From Enteropsectra breve (taxonomy: Eukaryota > Microsporidia): a stretch of 12,549 nucleotides of DNA. Made by a program: the position numbers and the translations under genes. Below the pieces are notes generated by a model. It saw only the letters and a program-made list of their open reading frames with translations. It was not told the origin of the DNA and ran no database searches. Location: contig JALPMN010000552.1 in assembly GCA_024243835.1 (NCBI GenBank), positions 5,305 to 17,853 on the forward strand, given 5' to 3'. Position 1 is the first letter of the stretch, and every line of letters begins with the position of its first letter. Positions 6,309-12,549 of this stretch are shown here, in pieces.

Positions 6309-7973
6309 ATGCAACTTAACGTATTTGATTTAGCGCTTACATTTGTAGCACAAATAAAATGTATGAACGAGGAGCCACAGACGAGCATTCCGGCAATGGG
6401 CCAAGATAACAGACACCCACCACACAATGAGACTCCGCACACTGCTCACGAAAACCCACATACTACAGCCGATGGCGCTGGAGCCAGGCAAATTCTTATC
6501 GGACCGGCAGTTCATCCAGCTGTAGAAAATAAACGAATGGAATGCTATGAAGATATTGAAGAGTGCAGAGTAGCGATGGCAGCAACAAGAGATAATTTTG
6601 AAAAAAATAAAAATGCAGCCTGTGAAAAAATAAGGAATGCTTCTGAGAAAATGAAAGATTACGTTGGTAGAAAGGTAAATATTATTATTCTCAAGTATAA
6701 CATTACCAATGCTGTTAATATAGTTCAAAAAATCGTTTCTGATAAAGAGCACCCGTTATGCCTTTACCCCAAGCACATTTACCTTTTAGTTCAACTCTAT
6801 AAGCTGCTTGAATATGCCGGTAAGAAAAACAACGAGCTTTTTGAGACATACCTTGAATGCTATGAAGATTTTAAAAAAAATCCATATAAAATAGACTACG
6901 AATCTAAATTTCCTACACTTGAAAACGACTACCACGAAGAACTCATGTCAACATTGGATAGAATAAACTCCATACATATGCTTGTTTCTGAAATTACTAC
7001 AATAATAGAGACACTGATGGAACAAGACTACTGGCTAAGTTTAAAAATTGCTTATTCAGCAGAATTATCAGAAAATCTAAATATTCAAATAAAGATATTG
7101 AATGAAAATAAGTTTTATAAAGCACTAGGTGCAGATCTGCCATTAACAAGGGAAATGATGGATGAAGTAGATGAGTCATCCGAGGAATATCCATATATTA
7201 ATGAGGATTTAAAAGAAAATAATGATAAAGCCAGCTGGTGGTCGTTTACAGAGATTTATCAAAGAGCCAGTAATTGGCTGTTCCCAGAACAAAAGACAAG
7301 AAACTTTCAGAACGAACTTAACGAGATTGGATCAGAATTAAAGACTTTAATAGGAATATTAGAGCGTATTGAAGAAAATTGTGTTGCAAATATTGAAAAG
7401 ATTAAAACTAATCTGGCATATTTTGATACCGTAGATCCTGATAACCAACAATATAAAGCTTGGAAACAGCAGCTTGAAGAGCATGAGAAAGAGTATTTGG
7501 ATTGTATAAAGCAGAAAGAAACACATAACAGATGTATCTCCAGCCTTTTCATTACGATCTCTGTTATTCAAAAGAAAATAGTAGATAGCGCAATTTTATC
7601 TTGTATTGATAAAGAATTGGATGATTTGAAACTATCAGTGAAGGAGTATTCAACTAAAATCACAGCATTTTTCAGTGAAATGGAAGCTAAAAATACCTCC
7701 GAGCAGAATGTAAACTTATTTTCAATTACTGAGGCAGAAGAGCCTAAAAGAAAGACGTTGACGCTTAAAACTCCTGAAGAGACAAAGCATGAGGATGAAA
7801 AGGCTTCAAAAACAACTAGTAGAAAGGAAGAAACAACAAGAAAGAAAATATTTTTTGAAACGATCAACCTCCACTGGATATTCTTTGGTGCAGCTTTCAT
7901 TGCGTTTATGATAGCACTCAGTATTGGTATTTCTATGCTGGTGAGTTCAAAAAAATCTGACACTTTAGTATGA
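6309..7973 (+). CDS. Type B membrane protein: globular domain plus one coiled-coil module
   Basis: The product is 554 residues. The start is the ATG directly after AATTTTGCCC; the frame also runs through an upstream TTG, but the CCC context and relatives fix 6309. Residues 1-18 are the leader ending in KC. A His/Pro/Thr-rich linker follows (about 36-54, six His in 16 residues), then a stretch around 58-79 shared with gene 2 (PAVHPAVENKR versus PPVEPVVENDR). The type B domain spans about 79-283, recognisable by CYEDIEEC, YNITNAV, EHPL..YP...LLVQLYKLL and SIHMLV. An aromatic linker (WWSFTEIYQ...NWLF, 310-325) leads to one coiled-coil module (about 333-462) with DPDNQQYKAW, closest to module 2 of genes 1 and 2. 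A basic linker, one membrane helix (about 520-545) and the tail SSKKSDTLV close it. Function unknown; a type I surface or secretory membrane protein is inferred. Confidence 0.92.
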   Translation: MQLNVFDLALTFVAQIKCMNEEPQTSIPAMGQDNRHPPHNETPHTAHENPHTTADGAGARQILIGPAVHPAVENKRMECYEDIEECRVAMAATRDNFEKNKNAACEKIRNASEKMKDYVGRKVNIIILKYNITNAVNIVQKIVSDKEHPLCLYPKHIYLLVQLYKLLEYAGKKNNELFETYLECYEDFKKNPYKIDYESKFPTLENDYHEELMSTLDRINSIHMLVSEITTIIETLMEQDYWLSLKIAYSAELSENLNIQIKILNENKFYKALGADLPLTREMMDEVDESSEEYPYINEDLKENNDKASWWSFTEIYQRASNWLFPEQKTRNFQNELNEIGSELKTLIGILERIEENCVANIEKIKTNLAYFDTVDPDNQQYKAWKQQLEEHEKEYLDCIKQKETHNRCISSLFITISVIQKKIVDSAILSCIDKELDDLKLSVKEYSTKITAFFSEMEAKNTSEQNVNLFSITEAEEPKRKTLTLKTPEETKHEDEKASKTTSRKEETTRKKIFFETINLHWIFFGAAFIAFMIALSIGISMLVSSKKSDTLV

Positions 7974-8048
7974 GATTTGTAACAGCAAGTTTATTTATTT
8001 AATTTCTGTGATTTAGCTATGGCATTTGTAAGGCAATGTGGAAGTAGC

Positions 8049-8067
8049 AATAAAATCAGTAAATAAA
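8049..8067 (+). terminator. Possible polyadenylation signals of gene 3
   Basis: Two AATAAA hexamers (8049-8054 and 8062-8067) lie 76-89 bases after the stop, similar in distance to those after genes 1 and 5. Confidence 0.3.
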
Positions 8068-8106
8068 AGCCTATTTATAACATCGATACATGGAATTATT
8101 ATTTTT

Positions 8107-8280
8107 AACTTTTAAAGCACTATCATAGAATTTAAGCTGTTGAAACTTTAAATGAGTATAACACTAACTACAGGCTGAAAATTGATTATTTTCAACTTTT
8201 AAAGCACTATCATAGAATTTAAGCTTTTTTTCATATTAAGTGAGTATAACACTAACTACAGGCTGAAAATTGATTATTTT
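8107..8280. repeat. Two-copy tandem direct repeat, 87-bp period
   Basis: Copy 1 runs 8107-8192 and copy 2 runs 8194-8280. A left block of 32 bases (8107-8138 and 8194-8225) and a right block of 39 bases (8154-8192 and 8242-8280) are identical between copies. The middle 15-16 bases differ almost completely. Two fully identical blocks around a replaced core are unusual for a simple duplication that then drifts. No terminal inverted repeats or coding potential are seen. Confidence 0.95.
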
Positions 8281-8420
8281 GTGCGTTAAAGCATTTATTG
8301 TGTTGAATGATAATTACCTTTCTAAATTTATTTAATTAAATACCCATCTTACGAATAATCCTTCTGATATTAACGTATTGGATGCGTTTTATGTTTATAG
8401 TAACTTTAATATTTCTCTTA

Positions 8421-8511
8421 GATTCTCCTTTTCAATCATAAAGGGGCATTTATTCGAATTATAGTTTAGTTGAATATTTTTCAGCTGAAAAAAATATTCA
8501 ATTATTTTCCC
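8421..8511 (+). promoter_or_regulatory. Promoter of gene 4, shortened
   Basis: A CTCCTTTT tract and the box AAAGGGGCATTTATT (GGGG at 8443-8446) are present, but the GGGG is only 69 bases before the ATG, against 115-122 in genes 1 and 5. The GATTATTACTGGGCTA box is absent. A TGAAAAAA stretch (8486-8493) takes the TATA position, and ATTATTTTCCC abuts the ATG. It looks as if about 50 bases including the conserved box were lost. Confidence 0.5.
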
Positions 8512-10047
8512 ATGAAGAGTAATGTCATTAATCTGATATTAGCTTTTAGCACCAATGCAAAATGTCTGAATGATAGAAATCCAGAGACTCTGGCACCAGG
8601 AGCTGTCGGAGGCAATCAAACTCAACTGAATCAGCAAGCCAAACTGGATAAACAGAATGCTAAAAAGAGTTGCTTAGAAGATATTCGTAAGTGCATAAAG
8701 ATAATGGCTAATAATGCCAAACTCATAAAGGATAGTAGAGGCGAATTTTTAAGAGATTTTATGAGCCAGTTTAATAATCAGTTCCCCGACTACGATAAAT
8801 TTAGAGTTGATGTTAGAGTTAATGGCTATAATGTTAGCTATGCAGTAGAAGAAGTAAAAAAGAACTGTTTTGTTAAAAAGCACCCGCTTCATCACTACCC
8901 TCAAAATACTATTCTTCTTATTCAGCTCTATCAGTTGCTTATTCGCGTCTACAACCGTAAAAGAAAATTGCTCGAAGAATGCTGGGACAGTTACTTTTCG
9001 TCTCTAAATCGCGCTAAACTACAAAGATTCGATAGCGTGAAGAAGGAAAGGGCTGTCATAAATGAATACAAGCCCAAACTCTCGAAAATTGGCTGCAGTA
9101 TAGAATCTGTTTATTGGCTGCTAGATTCTATCATATCAACAATTAAAACTACGTTACAACAGAAATATTCTGCTAGTATGGATGTTAAATATACGGTTAA
9201 ACCATCTGAGGATATAAATGAACATTTGAGCTTATTAAACAAAGACGCACTATACAGTAAACTTGGACAATCACAGCCTATAGAATTCATTCCATCAGAC
9301 AACGGAGAAGAGTCTGCAGAAGATCAATCCAGCACTGATGAAGAGACGCATAAGGAGGAAAGAACTAAATTAACAACAGATTTATTTGAGCTAGAAGCTA
9401 GGCTTCAGAGCATCAAACAATCGCTAATGGAAAATACAAAATGTTTTGAAGAAAAAGATGATGTAAATATTGGCAAAATTGAGTTAATGTTTTCAGCTCT
9501 ATCTGATGCAAAAAAGGAACAATTTAAAGACTATGAACAACAGTTTATGGAGATTAAGAAAGAGAATGCGAGTTTAAATAACCAGAATAATGCACACTTA
9601 GAAACAATTGAGAATCACATTAAAAATGTTAATGCGCTCCGTAGTGAATATTTAAGAGCGGCTTCTCCTTATAATCCTGGATTTAAAGAACAGGTTGATA
9701 TGCTAGAAAAAGAAATAATGAAAGAAGAGGCTAAATGTAAAGCGTTTACAAGTGATATAGAACAAAAAGGCTATTCAAATATATTAGCAGTGATTTTGAT
9801 AACTTTAGAATTAGAAATAAAGACTGTGCAAGAAAATGCATCTAAACCGGAACATAAGCAACCAGAAACAGTTCCCAGGCAGCAAGATCTTAACAATGAT
9901 GAGACAGCAAGAAAATCCTCACTATTTAGATTGCTAAAAAACAACATATGTGTTTCTGTGATATTTGTAATCGGGGTTGGAATAGTGGTCTATGGATGTG
10001 TTGTTACATTCATGAAGAGAAAAAACGATGATACTTTAATATGTTAA
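8512..10047 (+). CDS. Type B membrane protein: globular domain plus one diverged coiled-coil module
   Basis: The product is 511 residues. The frame is open upstream to a TTG at 8470, but the ATG at 8512 follows ATTTTCCC and aligns its product with the family leader (MKSNVINLILAF..NAKC, 1-18). Residues 38-50 (LNQQAKLDKQNA) match gene 5. The type B domain covers about 54-258: CLEDIRKCIK, YNVSYAVEEVKKN, HP..YPQN..LLIQLYQLL, KIGCSIESVYWLLDSII, and LGQSQPI at its end. An acidic linker leads to one diverged module (about 287-418; FKDYEQQF in place of YKAYKKQL, LEKEIMKEEAKCKAF at its end). One helix (about 477-499) precedes the tail KRKNDDTLIC. The final Cys arises because the usual TGA after DTL[VI] reads TGT here and the next codon is TAA. 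The closest relative is gene 5. Function unknown. Confidence 0.92.
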   Translation: MKSNVINLILAFSTNAKCLNDRNPETLAPGAVGGNQTQLNQQAKLDKQNAKKSCLEDIRKCIKIMANNAKLIKDSRGEFLRDFMSQFNNQFPDYDKFRVDVRVNGYNVSYAVEEVKKNCFVKKHPLHHYPQNTILLIQLYQLLIRVYNRKRKLLEECWDSYFSSLNRAKLQRFDSVKKERAVINEYKPKLSKIGCSIESVYWLLDSIISTIKTTLQQKYSASMDVKYTVKPSEDINEHLSLLNKDALYSKLGQSQPIEFIPSDNGEESAEDQSSTDEETHKEERTKLTTDLFELEARLQSIKQSLMENTKCFEEKDDVNIGKIELMFSALSDAKKEQFKDYEQQFMEIKKENASLNNQNNAHLETIENHIKNVNALRSEYLRAASPYNPGFKEQVDMLEKEIMKEEAKCKAFTSDIEQKGYSNILAVILITLELEIKTVQENASKPEHKQPETVPRQQDLNNDETARKSSLFRLLKNNICVSVIFVIGVGIVVYGCVVTFMKRKNDDTLIC

Positions 10048-10141
10048 AAATAATCATAGTATGATGATTGCTATTCTCTGAGAGGGTTATCCAATGTTTT
10101 TGAGTAAACTTATAAAAGAATAGTTTTATTGACCTTTAAAA

Positions 10142-10159
10142 GTGTCTTGTAGAAGACAC
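10142..10159. repeat. Perfect 7-bp inverted repeat with GTAG loop
   Basis: GTGTCTT and AAGACAC flank GTAG. It lies 95 bases after the stop of gene 4, so it could act at the 3' end of that transcript. The stem is short and chance occurrence is possible. Confidence 0.5.
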
Positions 10160-10660
10160 AATGATTTTTCGAAAGTAAAGAGATTTGACATACGTATAGA
10201 AGAAAAGCATTTTAAACAAAAATAAGCTTCTGAAGTAAAGTTTGTCAAATGATTTTTTATTATTGTTAACTTGTTGCTTAATTTATTTAATTTAGGTTCT
10301 TGACTTGTCATCTTATTATTTTATGTATTAGTAATTGTATTTATAGCTGATATGAAACTCGGTAAATTCTAATTCTTTAATGCTTTGTCATTTATAAGTC
10401 CATTTTTAAAGTTTATACTCTTTTTTGTTTAAAATAATGAGAATTGACGTTATGTCAAAGAATAGCAGTATTCATGAAAAGTTTATGATGGCCTGTCAAA
10501 AGAATTTCTAATAAACTCTCTCTTTGAACAGGTGGAAGTCTTGAAAGCTTAAAGCACAATCGATGAATTATATTTTATATGAATAATGATAGTATTTTCT
10601 TCTTTTATGATCAAATGCTTCACTTTAACTGTTGGTGAAAAGAGTTTATCCTTTTTAGAA

Positions 10661-10789
10661 TCAAAAAGGGGTCTGTCTTCAAGAGAACGATTATTACTGG
10701 GCTATTATTCTGCCTATTAGTATTTTTATACGTTACTTTTTAATTGTTTTCTCTTCTTTTCTATAAATACATTTATAAAAATTTTGCCC
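10661..10789 (+). promoter_or_regulatory. Composite promoter of gene 5
   Basis: TCAAAAAGGGG (GGGG at 10668-10671) is followed 21 bases on by GATTATTACTGGGCTA (10689-10704), identical over 16 bases to the gene 1 box. A pyrimidine tract TTTTCTCTTCTTTTC, TATAAATA (10762-10769, 28 bases before the ATG) and AAAAATTTTGCCC abutting the ATG complete it. Box-to-ATG distance is 101 bases, against 95 in gene 1. Confidence 0.65.
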
Positions 10790-12070
10790 ATGCAGTATAA
10801 AAAAGTCTATTTAGTACTGGGATTAATCGTAAACAATAAATGTGCTAATGAAAGTCCACTTGAAGAGATGCAGAATATAAACCAAGAACATGCAGCTCTA
10901 AATGCAGAGGCATTAGGTGATCTGGCTTTCCCTCAGACAATAGCCACAGACAGCGAGGCCATTGATATTCTATTGAATCAGCAAGCTGAACGTGATAAAC
11001 AAAATAATCAGATGAATTCCTTAGCAGATATAAAGGAGTGCATTAAGACGATGACTGCAATGAGAAACTTAATACATGAAAAAGAAAAGGTATTTTCAAA
11101 TGAATATGAGAAACAGTTTGGAGAAGAGCCAAAATATGATTCTGTTGGTACTGATATAACTGTTTGCAATTATAATGTTAGCCATGCAGTAAGTGAATTA
11201 AAGAAAAACGGTTTGACTGAAAATCAGCATCCCCAAAATATTTTTCTTCTGATTCAGCTGTACCTGCTACTTAAGTATGATTTTAATAGTAAGAGCAAGT
11301 CACTTAAAACAGTATGGGATGACTACAGTCTTTCTAAAATAAGTGCGCGTGCAAAAGGAAGAAAAGTCAAAAATAGAACTGCAAAAGCAAAGGCTGGCAT
11401 AAAAAGATGCAATGCCAAGCTCGTGAAAATTGGCAGCCAAATACAGTCAATTCATATGCTGATTGATTCTATTATTGCATTGATAAAGAAAGAATTGGAA
11501 GATAAAAACACCTTTAGTTTAGAGGTTAAATATTCAGCGGATCCTACTAATAACGTACACATACAGTTAGACAATCTAAACAAGGATGATTATTACAAGA
11601 AACTTGGAGAATCACAACCGTTACATATTGATCCAGAAGTAAATGAGAATCAGCTGAAAAATACGCAACCTGAGAATGGCACTATCCAGAGTGAAACCAA
11701 GGATCAGGAGCAGCAGCAAGAAAAAGGAAATACAGATATAAATGATGACTTTAAGGATAAATCAGGAATATTTACCAAAGAGGTATCGGATATTGAGGTA
11801 AATAATCAAAATTTAGCAGATGATATGAAAAACGGCAGTATTTCAAATAATAATGAAGAAGATTTGTCAAAAGTTGAAAATGCCGAACAGAATTCAGTGC
11901 CAGATGATAATAAAGCTGATGTGGCGCAGGCAAAACCAAGAGAAACTTTTTTCGAACTGCTGAAGCGCAGATGGTATATTTTTACAACTTTTATCGTTAC
12001 TATTGGAATAGCGATCGCTGGTTGTGTAGTTTTGCACAAAAGCACTAAAAAAACGGATCCTTTAGTATGA
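10790..12070 (+). CDS. Type B membrane protein with no coiled-coil module
   Basis: The product is 426 residues, the shortest complete member. The ATG at 10790 follows AATTTTGCCC; the frame also includes an upstream TTG that is not used by the family. Residues 1-18 are the leader ending in KC, with a more polar start (MQYKKVYLVLGL). Residues 62-73 (LNQQAERDKQNN) match gene 4. The type B domain spans about 77-280: LADIKECIKTM, YNVSHAVSELKKN, HPQN.FLLIQLYLLL, a basic stretch (187-207), KIGSQIQSIHMLIDSII and LGESQPL. Where genes 3 and 4 carry a coiled-coil module, this one has a Gln/Asn/Glu/Asp-rich spacer (about 281-383). ETFFELLKRRWYIF then leads into one helix (about 396-415) and the tail HKSTKKTDPLV. 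It seems to be the type B domain on a flexible stalk. Function unknown; a surface or secretory location is inferred. Confidence 0.92.
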   Translation: MQYKKVYLVLGLIVNNKCANESPLEEMQNINQEHAALNAEALGDLAFPQTIATDSEAIDILLNQQAERDKQNNQMNSLADIKECIKTMTAMRNLIHEKEKVFSNEYEKQFGEEPKYDSVGTDITVCNYNVSHAVSELKKNGLTENQHPQNIFLLIQLYLLLKYDFNSKSKSLKTVWDDYSLSKISARAKGRKVKNRTAKAKAGIKRCNAKLVKIGSQIQSIHMLIDSIIALIKKELEDKNTFSLEVKYSADPTNNVHIQLDNLNKDDYYKKLGESQPLHIDPEVNENQLKNTQPENGTIQSETKDQEQQQEKGNTDINDDFKDKSGIFTKEVSDIEVNNQNLADDMKNGSISNNNEEDLSKVENAEQNSVPDDNKADVAQAKPRETFFELLKRRWYIFTTFIVTIGIAIAGCVVLHKSTKKTDPLV

Positions 12071-12141
12071 AGCTCAGTAAATCTCATGACTTTTTTACAT
12101 TTATAAACTATTTTTTAAAAGAATTGCTCTAGTTAGTTTTA

Positions 12142-12147
12142 AATAAA
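12142..12147 (+). terminator. Possible polyadenylation signal of gene 5
   Basis: AATAAA in the context AATAAAGTTCATCT lies 72 bases after the stop and resembles AATAAAGCTCATTT after gene 1. Confidence 0.35.
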
Positions 12148-12436
12148 GTTCATCTTTTATTTATCAATAGATACATCCTACGATGGCTGTTTAAAAATTA
12201 AGACTTTTAATATTTGTGTGTTAGGAGCTCAGTATTATAAAAGCAACATTTATTCAAGCGGCCTGTAAAAATTCTAACTGCTGGCCCCATAGTTATATTT
12301 CCGTGTATGGATGTCTTCGAGGTTGCTATTTGGGTTTAACGAATCATTTAAATACGTCTACTTATTATCTTTGCAAATTTTTTGTGCCAAAGCGCTCTTT
12401 GTAAGAAGAGATTTCATAGGCCCTTCCTTCAAGAAA

Positions 12437-12549
12437 AAAAAGGGGCATATATTTGAGATAATGATTATTAATGGACTAATATTCCCCCTTTCAGCAGTCT
12501 TACTAGTTAACCCACTACTATTTCCCCCTTTTTATCTATAATTAAAAAT
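12437..12549 (+). promoter_or_regulatory. Promoter of a family copy starting just outside the window
   Basis: AAAAAGGGGCAT (GGGG at 12442-12445), 21 bases later GATTATTAATGGACTA (12463-12478; 3 of 16 bases differ from the gene 1 and 5 box), then CCCCCTTTTT and TATAATTA (12537-12544), ending in AAAAAT at the edge. With the spacing of genes 1 and 5, the CCC-ATG should fall about 10-16 bases beyond base 12549. Confidence 0.6.

Larger units (their letters stand above)
7974..8511. other. Spacer of about 540 bp between genes 3 and 4
   Basis: The spacer holds possible polyadenylation signals, an 87-bp direct tandem duplication (8107-8280) and the promoter of gene 4. No open frame with a family-type start is present. 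Confidence 0.6.
10048..10789. other. Spacer of about 740 bp between genes 4 and 5
   Basis: No gene is seen. A perfect hairpin lies at 10142-10159, and the promoter of gene 5 fills the last 125 bases. A 61-codon minus-strand frame (10126-10311) lacks a start context and is taken as chance. Confidence 0.6.
12071..12549. other. Right-edge spacer
   Basis: The spacer contains a possible polyadenylation signal and, at its end, a family-type promoter. A 76-codon frame at 12311-12541 runs through that promoter and is judged spurious. No other gene is seen. Confidence 0.6.

Noticed and set aside
8107..8280. CRISPR array or transposon ends
   Set aside because: Only two copies with a long period, no spacers in the CRISPR sense, no inverted termini and no transposase frame nearby.
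844..12070. Assignment to the InterB (DUF1609) microsporidian family or to a Nematocida large family
   Set aside because: Both are tandem or subtelomeric families of similar size, but I could not match specific motifs from sequence alone. Left unnamed; a Pfam search would decide.
844..12070. Bacterial operon interpretation
   Set aside because: No Shine-Dalgarno sequences, spacers over 500 bp, eukaryote-type TATA at -28 and the CCC-ATG context argue for a microsporidian genome.
1671..12087. Many minus-strand open frames of 60-170 codons opposite the genes
   Set aside because: They mirror the Lys/Glu-rich coding strand (giving Phe/Leu/Ser-rich products), lack start signals and do not match each other as a family.
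12311..12541. 76-codon + strand open frame at the right edge
   Set aside because: It runs through the conserved promoter elements of the next copy and has no CCC start context.

Overview
The window most likely comes from a microsporidian (an intracellular, fungus-related eukaryote). Every full-length gene starts at an ATG placed directly after CCC, inside an AATTTT[C/G]CCC-ATG (or ATTTTCCC-ATG) context with a TATAAATA-like box 26-28 bases upstream. This is the CCC-like plus AAATTT-like start context described for Microsporidia. The sequence is A+T-rich, the genes have no introns, the standard code fits, and there are no Shine-Dalgarno sites or operons. I cannot name the species, and the phylum call (about 0.75 confidence) rests on start signals and gene style, not on a recognised housekeeping gene.

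Everything that can be called lies on the + strand: one tandem multigene family of six visible members. In order they are a 3' fragment of an upstream copy (2-136), gene 1 (844-2586), gene 2 (3443-5776), gene 3 (6309-7973), gene 4 (8512-10047) and gene 5 (10790-12070). A seventh copy probably starts 10-20 bases beyond the right edge, because its promoter is complete up to the last base. Spacers are 530-860 bp, long for a compact microsporidian genome. They hold promoters, one 87-bp tandem repeat, small hairpins and possible 3'-end signals, but no convincing other gene.

All complete members share an 18-residue N-terminal hydrophobic leader (usually ending in Lys-Cys) and a body of coiled-coil or helical modules. 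Most also have a basic/aromatic juxtamembrane stretch, a single C-terminal transmembrane helix and a short tail ending Asp-[Thr/Ser/Pro]-Leu-[Val/Ile]. This predicts secreted or surface type I membrane proteins with a large outer part and a tail of about 10 residues. There are two architectures. Type A (genes 1 and 2) is built from about 130-residue coiled-coil modules with a YKxY...QL core and an LKKEI...I.AF end. Type B (genes 3, 4, 5) has a shared N-terminal globular domain of about 205 residues followed by one module (genes 3, 4) or none (gene 5). The C-termini are decaying in several copies: gene 1 is frameshifted into the membrane helix, genes 1 and 2 have out-of-frame tail remnants after their stops, and gene 4 has lost its TGA and gained one Cys. 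The family looks like rapidly evolving, recombining surface or secreted proteins. I did not recognise a named family.
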